A DNA stretch of 17,988 nucleotides from Ruminococcus sp. AF46-10NS (GCF_003474435.1 NZ_QRNF01000056.1:1-17988), one strand, 5' to 3'. Positions 8,074 to 15,583 are shown, numbered from the stretch's first letter. Notes: generated by a model from the letters alone, not told the origin. Program-made: numbers and translations.

Positions 8074-8345
8074 TGCGACAACTGAATGACCGTCCGAAAA
8101 GCCAAACCGCCAAGACCTCGTCGGAGCAAGTTCCGTATCGTTCGCTTGTGTGCAAGCACAAAAGCTCATTCGCTGCACTGCTCCTCCTCTTCCCCAAAAG
8201 TCTCCGACTTTTCGGGAACCCCTATACGAGCGAGCGCCTGATGTACTGCGGTGCATTGGGACAGCACAGCGCCTGCCGACAAGCAGGAGTGCCTGTTGGA
8301 ACTTTAACACGGAGAAAGCGGCAAGCAAAAAATTATTTTAAGAAA
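8074..8345 (+). other. GC-rich structured leader before the excisionase
   Basis: About 270 bases separate the last operator from the excisionase; the equivalent gap in element B is about 20 bases. The stretch is clearly richer in GC than its surroundings and holds several hairpins: GCTTG/CAAGC at 8144-8157, a stem of AAAAGTC/GACTTTT extended by CCC/GGG at 8192-8216, and CCTGC/GCAGG at 8272-8287. Open frames cross it but none has both a good ribosome site and a recognisable product. It would form the 5' untranslated leader of the xis-int transcript. A regulatory RNA leader, a transfer-origin remnant, or a small insertion are all possible. Confidence 0.5.
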
Positions 8346-8359
8346 GGAAGAAAAAGGAT

Positions 8360-8548
8360 ATGGAAAACAGATTTATCCGAGCCGAAGATGTGGCTCAGGA
8401 ACTAAACGTATCAAAACCTTATGCATATAAACTCATCAGACAATTAAATGAGGAATTGAAAGCAAAGGGCTTTATTACGATTGCAGGGCGTGTAAATCGC
8501 CAGTATTTTTACGAAAGGCTCTACGGAGCAGGAAAGGGGGAAATGTAA
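8360..8548 (+). CDS. xis: Excisionase-like HTH protein of element A
   Basis: A 62-aa protein with a winged/MerR-like helix-turn-helix: IRAEDVAQELNVSKPYAYKLIRQ, then GFITIAGRVNRQYFYERLYG. Size, fold and position directly before a tyrosine integrase are those of Tn916-type excisionases, which bend DNA at the element ends and direct the integrase toward excision. The ATG at 8360 follows a purine-rich ribosome site (AAAAAGGA). The stop abuts the integrase start with no gap, so both are translated from one message. Confidence 0.82.
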   Translation: MENRFIRAEDVAQELNVSKPYAYKLIRQLNEELKAKGFITIAGRVNRQYFYERLYGAGKGEM

Positions 8549-9640
8549 ATGCCGGTATTTAAGAATGAAGATAACGGTACTTGGTATGTGATGGCAAGGT
8601 ATGTGAACTGGAAAGGGGAACGCAAGCAGAAATGCAAGCGTGGCTTTGCTACCAAACGAGAAGCACAGGAATGGGAAAGAATGTTCAAATTGCAGACTTC
8701 TTCAGACCTTGATATGAGTTTTGAAGCCTTTACGGAGCTTTATATCAATGATGTGAAGAACCGTTTGAAGGAAAACACGTGGCTTACCAAAGAGCATATC
8801 ATACGCACAAAGATACTTCCGTATTTCGGGAAACTGAAAATCAGCGAGATTTCCACAAAGGAGATTATTACTTGGCAGAATGAAATGCTTGCCTATCGTG
8901 ATGAGAAGAAAAAGCCTTATTCACAGACGTATCTGAAAACGCTGCACAATCAGTTGTCCGCCATTTTCAATCACGCTGTCCGCTACTATGAACTGCGTTC
9001 CAATCCTGCGGCAAAGGTGGGAAATATGGGACGTGAGGAACACAAGGAAATGCTGTTCTGGACAAAGGAAGAATACAAGAAATTCTCTTTTGAGATGATG
9101 GACAAGCCTGTTTCCTTTTATGCGTTTGAAATGCTTTACTGGTGCGGTATCCGAGAGGGCGAGCTGTTAGCTTTGACTCCGGCAGATTTCAACTTTGATA
9201 AGGAAACAGTCACAATCAATAAATCCTATCAGCGTTTGAAAGGGCAGGATGTGATTACTTCTCCGAAAACGAAAAAGAGCAACCGCACGATTAAAATGCC
9301 GAAGTTTCTGTGTGAGGAAATGAAAGAATATCTCGGTATGCTTTACGGATTGAAGAAGAAAGACCGTATCTTTACGGTGACGAAAAGCTATCTTCATCAC
9401 GAGATGGACAGAGGGGCAAAGGCGGCAGGCGTGAAGCGTATCCGCATTCACGATCTCCGTCACAGCCACATTTCACTCTTGATTGATATGGGCTTTTCTG
9501 CGGTGGCGATTGCTGACCGAGTTGGTCACGAAAGTATTGATATTACTTATCAGTACGCACACCTCTTTCCGTCAAAGCAGATTGAGATGGCAGAAAAATT
9601 AGATGATTTAGGGAAAGGAGATTTTGAAAATGTCAGCTAA
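8549..9640 (+). CDS. int: Tyrosine integrase of element A
   Basis: A 363-aa phage-type integrase. The N-terminal arm-binding domain (about 1-55) reads NGTWYVMARYVNWKGERKQK and KRGFATKREAQEW. The SAM-like core-binding domain spans about 60-160. The catalytic domain carries R202 in CGIREGEL, H301/R304 in HDLRHSH, H327 in GHES and the nucleophile tyrosine Y336 in TYQYAHL. All catalytic residues are present. It should cut and rejoin the att cores at 7108-7125 and 15833-15850, with the arm-binding domain contacting the paired repeats. It is closely similar to the element B integrase, though many positions differ. The start at 8549 follows GGGGG within the xis end, and the 3' end overlaps the MobC-like start. 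Confidence 0.95.
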   Translation: MPVFKNEDNGTWYVMARYVNWKGERKQKCKRGFATKREAQEWERMFKLQTSSDLDMSFEAFTELYINDVKNRLKENTWLTKEHIIRTKILPYFGKLKISEISTKEIITWQNEMLAYRDEKKKPYSQTYLKTLHNQLSAIFNHAVRYYELRSNPAAKVGNMGREEHKEMLFWTKEEYKKFSFEMMDKPVSFYAFEMLYWCGIREGELLALTPADFNFDKETVTINKSYQRLKGQDVITSPKTKKSNRTIKMPKFLCEEMKEYLGMLYGLKKKDRIFTVTKSYLHHEMDRGAKAAGVKRIRIHDLRHSHISLLIDMGFSAVAIADRVGHESIDITYQYAHLFPSKQIEMAEKLDDLGKGDFENVS

Positions 9641-9964
9641 GAACAGAGATAACAAAAATCGTTGGAGGAATATCACAGTAGGGTTTCGAGTATCGCCCGA
9701 AGAAAACGAACTCATTAACAGAGCTGTAGCTCTATCAGGATTGCCAAAACAGGAGTATTGTTACCGCCGTTGCTTAAATCAGGATGTGGTGGTACAGGGC
9801 AATCCGAGAGTGTATAAGGCGTTGAAAACGGAATTTGCCACAGCCTTGCGGAACTGAAAAGGATTGAAGCAGGAAAAGGTGTGGATGATGAACTGCTGAG
9901 TGTAATAGAACTGATTTCCATTATTCTCGGCGGTTTGAAAGGAGAGGATGCGAATGGAGAATAA
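9630..9964 (+). pseudogene. MobC-like mobilization protein, frameshifted
   Basis: The reading from ATG 9630 (ribosome site AAAGGAG at 9614-9620) gives VGFRVSPEENELINRAVALSG and LPKQEYCYRRCLNQ, typical of MobC-like relaxosome accessory proteins with a ribbon-helix-helix-like start. It hits a stop at 9855-9857. If one base is restored near 9846-9849, the frame continues as AELKRIEAGKGVDDELL and then SVIELISIILGGLKGE to a stop at 9962-9964, giving a complete protein of about 110 aa. The break therefore looks like a single-base deletion. The C-terminus would overlap the start of the ATPase gene. Such proteins help the relaxase open the transfer origin. The truncated 75-aa product might still bind DNA. 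Confidence 0.68.
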
Positions 9965-11108
9965 AAAAGAAATGACTATTCCAAATGTATCTGCGGCAAC
10001 AGATGCGGAACAGTCACTTTCCAAATGTACTGACAATAGTATAGTCAATCAGGATACGGATTTCAAGGGGTACGAGCAATCTTTTGAAGAAATGCAAAGG
10101 GAAATACTCAGACAGTTAGACCCTTCCTATCTGAAAACAGTATCAATGACAACGCTGTATGATACGGTGTTTGAGGTTCAGACACCACTTATCGACGGTC
10201 TGCTCCAAAGGGGAACTTACCTTTTCGTAGGTTCCCCGAAAGTGGGAAAGAGCTTTATGATGGCACAGCTTGCCTATCATATCAGCACAGGCACACCGCT
10301 TTGGGAGTATAAGGTGCGTAAGGCAACGGTGCTTTATTTTGCCCTTGAAGATGATTACCCACGTTTGCAGAAGCGATTGTTTCAGATGTTCGGTGCAAAG
10401 GAGACAGGCAATCTGTATTTCGCAACGGAATGTAAAACGGTCAATGGCGGACTGGAAGAACAGATAAGAGGGTTTATGAGGGAACACCCAGACACAGGCT
10501 TGATTATCATAGACACCTTAAAGCGTGTGCGTGAAGCAGGCGGAGCAGATTACAGCTACGCAAGTGATTATGATGTTGTGGCAAGGCTGAAAGCGTTGGC
10601 AGACAGTTACAAGGTTTCAATGCTTATTGTTCATCATACACGCAAACAAAAATCGGAAGATATATTCGATATGATTTCAGGCACGAATGGTCTGATGGGT
10701 GCGGCAGACGGTGCATTTGTTCTCAGTAAGGACAAGCGTACTTCCAACAATGCCACACTTGATGTTGCTGGCAGAGACCAGCAGGATATGAAAATCCATC
10801 TTGTAAGGGACAGCGAGCGATTGGTGTGGAACTTTGCAAAATCGGAAACGGAGATGTGGAAAGAACCGCCCGAACCTCTGCTTGAGAAGATAGCGGATAC
10901 GCTCTTTTCGGAAAGTGACAGATGGGAAGGAACTGCTTCGGAACTTTGCGAAAGGCTTGCGGTGGATATAAAGCCGAATGTACTTTCTTTAAGGCTCAGT
11001 ATCAACGCAAGCAGGCTGTTTCGTGATTACGGTATCCGTTATCAGAACAGCCGCACACACGACGGAAGAAAGGTTTCACTTTGGAAAGAAACCGAGCAGA
11101 CGGCGTGA
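9954..11108 (+). CDS. RepA-like AAA (RecA-fold) ATPase
   Basis: A 384-aa protein of the AAA_25/RepA-like family. Walker A is GSPKVGKS at residues 93-100, Walker B is LIIID at 183-187, followed by TLKRVRE, then VHHTRKQKSEDIFDMISG, typical of hexameric replicative-helicase-like RepA proteins. The C-terminal 80 residues look like a winged-helix domain. The family serves as a plasmid-type replication helicase; in an integrated mobilizable element it may drive replication of the excised circle. ATG 9954 is preferred over 9948, because GGAG at 9941-9944 is properly spaced only from 9954. The hairpin-rich region that follows may be its target. Confidence 0.8.
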   Translation: MENKKEMTIPNVSAATDAEQSLSKCTDNSIVNQDTDFKGYEQSFEEMQREILRQLDPSYLKTVSMTTLYDTVFEVQTPLIDGLLQRGTYLFVGSPKVGKSFMMAQLAYHISTGTPLWEYKVRKATVLYFALEDDYPRLQKRLFQMFGAKETGNLYFATECKTVNGGLEEQIRGFMREHPDTGLIIIDTLKRVREAGGADYSYASDYDVVARLKALADSYKVSMLIVHHTRKQKSEDIFDMISGTNGLMGAADGAFVLSKDKRTSNNATLDVAGRDQQDMKIHLVRDSERLVWNFAKSETEMWKEPPEPLLEKIADTLFSESDRWEGTASELCERLAVDIKPNVLSLRLSINASRLFRDYGIRYQNSRTHDGRKVSLWKETEQTA

Positions 11109-11438
11109 CAAACGGTGTCAAAGGTGTCAATGTTTTTGAGAGCAGCACGCTGTGAAAAACATTGTCACCATCGTCACACTTTGACACCGGATAAAGTTTA
11201 GGGGAGTGTGCAGAGAGTGCCTTTTCAAAGGCGGCTCTTTGGTCTCGCCTGCTGGCTCGGTCGGTTCGCAGGCGTGTGTGCCACCGGCACACGCTCACCC
11301 CTCGGAGAGCCTTCGGAGCGCAAAACCTGTTTACAGGTCGCATTTTTGATGGGTGTACCCGTCAAAGTGCTTTTGCGTTACTTTTGACAAAAGTAACAAA
11401 CCTGAGAATGTTGAAATTTACAGATGGGAGATGAAAAA
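11109..11438 (+). other. Hairpin-rich non-coding region between rep and mob: candidate replication origin and oriT
   Basis: At least five inverted repeats lie in a row. First, a long imperfect hairpin has arms beginning CGGTGTCAAAG (11113) and ending CTTTGACACCG (11189), with an inner CAATGTTTTT/AAAAACATTG stem. Then come CGCCTGC/GCAGGCG (11246-11274), GTGTGCC/GGCACAC (11276-11292), ACCTGT/ACAGGT (11325-11338) and TTGATGGGT/ACCCGTCAA (11346-11365). The last is a perfect 10-bp palindrome, GTTACTTTTG and CAAAAGTAAC around a single A (11377-11397). MobV relaxases nick beside inverted repeats just upstream of their own gene, so the last repeats are the best oriT candidate, and the first a possible origin for the RepA-like protein or a terminator. 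The exact nick is not identifiable here. Confidence 0.55.
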
Positions 11439-12599
11439 ATGCAGAGAACGATAAGTGCAATGGTCGGTAAAGGCTCGGTCAATCACAATAGCCGAAAGTT
11501 CCGAGCAGAAAATGTAGACGGAACTCGTACTCATCTCAATATCGACTACTGCAATGAAAATATAAAGACAGTTTATCACGAATTGTTTGATGAAGCATTG
11601 GAAAGATACAATGCCAAGCAGATAAGGTCAGACCGAAAGATAAAAGATTATTATGAAAAAATCCGAAGTTCCAAGCAGGAAAAACCGTTCCACGAAATCA
11701 TTTTACAGGTGGGCGGTAAGGGAAATATGAACGCCGATACGGAAAACGGAGAACTGGCAAAGCAGATTTTAGATGAATACTATCAGGGTTTTCAGGAGCG
11801 AAATCCACAGCTTCGGGTGTTCTCGGCTCATCTGCATATGGATGAAGCTACACCACATCTGCACATAGATTTTGTACCTTTTACCACAGGCAGCAAGCGT
11901 GGACTTGATACAAGAGTGTCACTAAAGCAGGCTCTTGCAACGCAAGGTTTTAAGGGCGGCAGTCGTGGCGATACGGAGTGGTCGCAATGGATACAGTCCG
12001 AAAAAGAACAGCTTGCGGCGGTGATGGAACGTTATGGGATTGAGTGGGAACATTTAGGCACACACGAAAAACATCTTTCTGTTTTGGATTATAAAAAGCA
12101 GGAAAGAGAAAAAGAAGTGGCGGCATTAGGTGCGAAAATCGAGCAGAAACAGATTGAATTTGATGTGTTGTCGGAACGAGTATTGAACTATGATAAGGCA
12201 AAAGACGAGCTGTCAAATCTTGAAATAGAGCTTGATACTGCACCGAAATATCAGTTGCCAGAACCAGAGAAATTTATGACTGCAAAGGCATATAAAACCA
12301 AAATGGCAGAGCCGGTTGTAAGGAAATTGAAGCAACTTGTCAAAACGGTGCTTGCCCGCTGCTTTGAGGGGTGGGACAACTATCATAGGCTGAATACAGC
12401 GAATGCACAGTTATACCGCACCAATCAGCGTTTGGAGAAAGTCAATGAAAGATTGACCGAAGAAAACAAAATCCTAAAAGCAGAAAATAAAGATTACAGC
12501 CTGCTCCGTAAGGTTTTTGGTCGCAAACAGATAGATGATTTGTTGGAGCAGGCAAGAACAGTTAAAGGTCGCAAGCGTGATAATACACGATCACGATAG
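11439..12599 (+). CDS. mobV: MobV-family relaxase (Pre/Mob plasmid recombination enzyme)
   Basis: A 386-aa relaxase. The N-terminal motif NHNSRKF (H16, R19) and the metal-binding motif HLHMDEATPHLHIDFVPF (H131, H133, H140, H142, with D135/E136 between) are those of MOBV proteins, which nick oriT and carry the strand to a recipient. Residues about 210-250 and 320-365 are charged and helical, likely coiled coil. ATG 11439 is chosen over 11424, because GGGAG at 11426-11430 is spaced 8 bases before it and nothing precedes 11424. The MobC-like gene and the hairpin region upstream complete a mobilization set. No coupling protein or secretion genes are present, so transfer depends on a helper. Confidence 0.9.
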   Translation: MQRTISAMVGKGSVNHNSRKFRAENVDGTRTHLNIDYCNENIKTVYHELFDEALERYNAKQIRSDRKIKDYYEKIRSSKQEKPFHEIILQVGGKGNMNADTENGELAKQILDEYYQGFQERNPQLRVFSAHLHMDEATPHLHIDFVPFTTGSKRGLDTRVSLKQALATQGFKGGSRGDTEWSQWIQSEKEQLAAVMERYGIEWEHLGTHEKHLSVLDYKKQEREKEVAALGAKIEQKQIEFDVLSERVLNYDKAKDELSNLEIELDTAPKYQLPEPEKFMTAKAYKTKMAEPVVRKLKQLVKTVLARCFEGWDNYHRLNTANAQLYRTNQRLEKVNERLTEENKILKAENKDYSLLRKVFGRKQIDDLLEQARTVKGRKRDNTRSR

Positions 12600-12625
12600 A
12601 CAAAAATCACAGGAGGAAAAGGAAA

Positions 12626-13003
12626 ATGACAAAGACAATTTTTGAAGAAATGGGCGGAACTTATAGACAGGTGGGTGATTATTTATTGCCGAACATCACA
12701 GTACCAGCCGAAGAAGAAATAGAGCCGATTGGTTTATGGGGGAAACGACATGCAAGGCATTTAAAGGAACACTATAAAGTGTTATATATGAACCTGCTGA
12801 CAAGCGGAAAGCTGCATAGTTATCTTGCAGAAGTCGATAAGCAAGCAGAGGATATGTTTCTTCGACTGGTAAAGGAATATGCCGACAGACAAGATGTGAC
12901 GGAACAATTAAAGAAAGATAATCCCTACGAATGGATTGGAAGAATGAATAATATTCAGGCTTGTGTGAGGGAAGTTGTAGGAACGGAGTTGATTTACACA
13001 TAA
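12626..13003 (+). CDS. tnpV: TnpV-like transposon protein
   Basis: A 125-aa protein strongly resembling the TnpV family known from Tn4451-type elements: IFEEMGGTYRQVGDYLLPNI at the start, PIGLWGKRHARHLKEH in the middle, LLTSGKLHSYLAEVDKQA, and NPYEWIGRMNNIQACVREVV near the end. The family's function is not established. It follows the relaxase by 26 bases with a strong AGGAGG site, so it is probably cotranscribed with it. The Tn4451-type serine recombinase it usually accompanies is absent here, since this element uses a tyrosine integrase. Confidence 0.85.
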   Translation: MTKTIFEEMGGTYRQVGDYLLPNITVPAEEEIEPIGLWGKRHARHLKEHYKVLYMNLLTSGKLHSYLAEVDKQAEDMFLRLVKEYADRQDVTEQLKKDNPYEWIGRMNNIQACVREVVGTELIYT

Positions 13004-13148
13004 GCGTTTTACGGTATGGTGCTCCTGCGTTTGCTGGAGTGCTGTGGTTGTGGTTGTAAAGAGGTTGTGAAAGATTGAATTTCGTAATGGTTGGATGTAT
13101 AATTAGGAAGTGAAAATTTTAATTTGCACTTCCATAAGGTGAAATGTA

Positions 13149-13177
13149 TTGACACAAAAAATACAGTATGATAGTAT
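13149..13177 (+). promoter_or_regulatory. Promoter of the ABC-F/nucleotidyltransferase operon
   Basis: TTGACA (13149-13154) is a perfect -35 box, followed after 17 bases by TAGTAT (13172-13177). It lies about 280 bases upstream of the ABC-F start, leaving a long leader. Confidence 0.6.
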
Positions 13178-13221
13178 TGCCATTAGAAGAAAGAAAGGCA
13201 CATTTTGTGTAAGGTGAGGAA

Positions 13222-13236
13222 ATGATTAATAGATAA
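13222..13236 (+). CDS. Possible four-codon leader ORF (M-I-N-R)
   Basis: ATG ATT AAT AGA TAA directly follows a good ribosome site, AAGGTGAGGA (13211-13220). It sits about 40 bases after the predicted transcription start and 130 bases before the terminator hairpin. Short leader peptides in this position sense ribosome-targeting antibiotics in related leaders. It is too short to support by sequence alone; only the ribosome site and position favour it. Confidence 0.3.
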   Translation: MINR

Positions 13237-13369
13237 TTTGATTTAAGTAAGACACATATAGTTATTGAGCCTGTAGAGAATAGGTTTGTTTTGTGTACGC
13301 TTAAGTTGGATTATCGCAAGAGGCATTTCCTTTGTTTTCCTTTTGGAAAAGAAATAAGGGGCTATTTAG

Positions 13370-13407
13370 CGAGTCTATTTTTGCGTATGCAAAAAAGACT
13401 CGTTTTT
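13370..13407 (+). terminator. Intrinsic terminator (attenuator) before the ABC-F gene
   Basis: CGAGTC at 13370 pairs with GACTCG ending at 13402, and TTTTTGC pairs with GCAAAAA across a GTAT loop, followed by a T run. It lies between the operon promoter and the ABC-F ribosome site, so it must be bypassed for cargo expression. This position makes regulation by attenuation likely. Confidence 0.75.
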
Positions 13408-13456
13408 GTGTGTTCAAAATAATAATTGGCTCAGACTTCGAAAAGGAGAAACTTTA

Positions 13457-15001
13457 ATGTTGCAGATAAAAAAATTAAATTTAACACATAAAAAAGACCT
13501 GAGAATAATTCTTAATGATTTCAACCTTGTGCTAAATGATGGAGATAAGGCAGTTATTATTGGAGAAGAGGGAAATGGGAAATCGACATTAATGAAGTGG
13601 ATATACAATCCGTCGCTTGTAGAAAACTATATAGAAGCAGATGGGGAAAGGATAATGGGACACGAACGTCTTGGTTATCTTCCGCAGGAGATGCTCGATG
13701 AAGATAAGGAAAAAACAATATACGAATATTTTTCTGAAGAGGAAATATTCTGGGAGAAAACGCCTAAAGAATTGTCTGTTATTGCGGGAAAATTTGGAAT
13801 GAAAAATGATTTTTTCTACAGTAACCAGACAATGGGTAGTCTTTCAGGAGGCGAAAAAGTCAAGACACAACTTATGAGGCTTTTCATTCGCGATGTTTCT
13901 GTGCTGTTGTTGGACGAACCTTCCAATGACATCGACATTGCGACGCTTACATTACTGGAAAAAATCATAAATGACTGGAAGCACATTGTGCTTTTTATTT
14001 CACACGATGAAACGCTGATAGAGCGTACTGCCAACATGGTGATACATATCGAGCAGATTATACGAAAAACAAAGGCGAGATATACCGTGGCAAAGCTTCC
14101 CTATAGACGCTATGTGGAAGAACGGCTTCATAAATTTGAAATCCAAAAACAGCGGGCACTGAGTGACCGTAGGGAGAAAAAGATTCGCGATGAAAAATAT
14201 CAAAGAGTTATGCAGAGTGTACAAGGTGCATTAAGAAGTTGTACCAGACAAGCACCGTCTGTTGCCAAAAACTTAAAGGACAAAATGCATACGGTTAAGG
14301 CAATGGAACGAAGATTTGAAAAAGAAGATGAAAATATGACTCAGATGCCGGAACAGGAAGAAGCAATCTTTGTCAAATTAGGGGATGAAAACTCACACAT
14401 TCCCGCAGGAAAAACGGTCATAGAATATGAACTTTCAAAGCTTGTGACTCCGGATGGCAAAAGAATTTTAGCAGAAGGAATTCATTTAAAAATAAAAGGT
14501 TCAGAAAAAATCTGTATGATAGGAGCCAACGGGGCAGGAAAAACGACTCTTCTAAAAAAGATAGCGGAAGAACTCCTAAATCGGAATGACATTAAAGCGG
14601 AATATATGCCTCAAACTTATGAAGACCTGCTGGATTTGGATGTTACACCGGTTGATTACCTTGATAAAACAGGAGATAAAGAAGAGCGTACAAGAATTAG
14701 AACATACCTTGGTTCACTTAAATACACACCAGATGAAATGGAGCATCCGATTCGGGAGTTATCAGGCGGACAAAAGGCGAAAGTGCTTCTCTTGAGGATG
14801 AGCTTAAGTGGTGCAAATGTTCTTATTCTGGATGAACCGACAAGAAATTTTTCACCATTGTCCGGTCCGGTAATAAGAAAAATGCTCCGAGAATTTCCGG
14901 GGGCTGTCATTAGCATTTCTCACGATAGAAAGTATATTGAAGAGGTGTGCGATAAAATATATCAGCTAAATCCTAATGGATTACAGCTAATTGGTGATTG
15001 A
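13457..15001 (+). CDS. ABC-F ATP-binding protein, probable ribosome-protection antibiotic resistance factor
   Basis: A 514-aa soluble protein with two ABC ATPase domains and no membrane segments. Domain 1: Walker A GEEGNGKST (36-44), signature SLSGGE (128-133), Walker B VLLLDEPSNDID. A charged linker of about 100 residues, rich in lysine and arginine, follows (about 210-310). Domain 2: Walker A GANGAGKTT (356-364), signature ELSGGQKAK, Walker B VLILDEPTRNFSP with D459/E460. ABC-F proteins bind the ribosomal E site and, in the resistance subgroup, dislodge antibiotics from the peptidyl transferase centre or exit tunnel. The attenuator leader and the downstream lincosamide nucleotidyltransferase support a resistance role. 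The drug spectrum cannot be read from sequence. ATG 13457 is chosen because AAGGAG (13442-13447) precedes it; the upstream ATG at 13406 lies in the terminator T run. The second domain has TRNFSP where most ABC-F proteins have TNHLD. Confidence 0.85.
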   Translation: MLQIKKLNLTHKKDLRIILNDFNLVLNDGDKAVIIGEEGNGKSTLMKWIYNPSLVENYIEADGERIMGHERLGYLPQEMLDEDKEKTIYEYFSEEEIFWEKTPKELSVIAGKFGMKNDFFYSNQTMGSLSGGEKVKTQLMRLFIRDVSVLLLDEPSNDIDIATLTLLEKIINDWKHIVLFISHDETLIERTANMVIHIEQIIRKTKARYTVAKLPYRRYVEERLHKFEIQKQRALSDRREKKIRDEKYQRVMQSVQGALRSCTRQAPSVAKNLKDKMHTVKAMERRFEKEDENMTQMPEQEEAIFVKLGDENSHIPAGKTVIEYELSKLVTPDGKRILAEGIHLKIKGSEKICMIGANGAGKTTLLKKIAEELLNRNDIKAEYMPQTYEDLLDLDVTPVDYLDKTGDKEERTRIRTYLGSLKYTPDEMEHPIRELSGGQKAKVLLLRMSLSGANVLILDEPTRNFSPLSGPVIRKMLREFPGAVISISHDRKYIEEVCDKIYQLNPNGLQLIGD

Positions 15002-15085
15002 TAACAAAAAGGATGAAAGACTGACAAATTTCAGGCTTTTAGTGAGTTGGAAAGCATACAAAGATTTGAATTTGGAGGATAGATT

Positions 15086-15583
15086 ATGGTACGTACAGAA
15101 GATGCATGTGAAATTATAAAATATGCTTTGCAAAACGAAATTAAAGTATATTTAGATGGCGGATGGGGTGTTGATGCACTTCTTAAAAGAGAATCAAGAA
15201 TACACAATGATATTGATTTGTTTGTTGAACTGAAACATTATCATGATTATATTTATGTGATTAAGCAGCATGGATTTGAGGAAGTAAATACTGATTATAC
15301 AACGGATGGTCATACTGTCTGGAAAGATGATAAACAAAGAATCATTGATTTACATTGTTTTGAATTTACAGATGACGGAATTGTTTATGAGGGAGATATA
15401 TTTCCATCAAAAACTTTTTCCGGTATTGGAAAAGTTGGAGATATAACTGTTTCTTGTATTGAACCATTGAGTCAGGTAATGCTTCATTTGGGATATGAAC
15501 ACGATAAAAATGATGTGCATGATGTGATGCTGTTGTGTGAAACATTTCAAATAGCAATACCAGATGAATATAAGGAAAAGTAA
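15086..15583 (+). CDS. lnu: Lincosamide nucleotidyltransferase (Lnu(C)/Lnu(P)-like)
   Basis: A 165-aa protein of the small Lnu group, which adenylylates a hydroxyl of lincomycin and clindamycin. The nucleotidyltransferase signature YLDGGWGVDALL (residues 22-33), followed by HNDIDLFVE (40-48) with metal-binding D42 and D44, is clear. Further family features are HTVWKDDKQRIIDLHCFE and LGYEHDKNDVHDVMLLCE. The length fits the family. It resembles my memory of Lnu(C), a determinant known from a mobilizable element, more than Lnu(A), but which allele group it belongs to needs an alignment. It lies 84 bases after the ABC-F gene with a strong TTGGAGGA site and no obvious terminator between, so both are probably one operon giving overlapping resistance by target protection and drug modification. 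Confidence 0.85.
   Translation: MVRTEDACEIIKYALQNEIKVYLDGGWGVDALLKRESRIHNDIDLFVELKHYHDYIYVIKQHGFEEVNTDYTTDGHTVWKDDKQRIIDLHCFEFTDDGIVYEGDIFPSKTFSGIGKVGDITVSCIEPLSQVMLHLGYEHDKNDVHDVMLLCETFQIAIPDEYKEK

Larger units (their letters stand above)
13004..13456 (+). promoter_or_regulatory. Cargo-operon leader region with attenuator-like layout
   Basis: This 453-base non-coding stretch precedes the ABC-F gene. It holds a promoter (13149-13177), a possible four-codon leader ORF (13222-13236), nested complementary segments (TAAG-ACACA near 13246 with TGTGT...CTTA near 13296; AGCCTGT with ATAGGTT between them), and an intrinsic-terminator hairpin (13370-13407) ending about 50 bases before the ABC-F start. 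This order matches ribosome-mediated attenuation known for several antibiotic-resistance ABC-F genes, where a stalled ribosome on a leader peptide prevents terminator folding. The mechanism is inferred here from layout only. Confidence 0.5.

Noticed and set aside
8056..8405. Overlapping open frames on both strands in the xis leader
   Set aside because: They have no ribosome site, no family resemblance and a composition explained by GC-rich hairpins; they look like chance openings.
9167..9469. Minus-strand frame inside the integrase
   Set aside because: It is a shadow of the well-supported integrase coding strand, with no start signal.
13406..13456. ABC-F start at ATG 13406
   Set aside because: It lies right at the terminator T run with no ribosome site, whereas ATG 13457 has AAGGAG at proper spacing and begins a normal ABC-F N-terminus.
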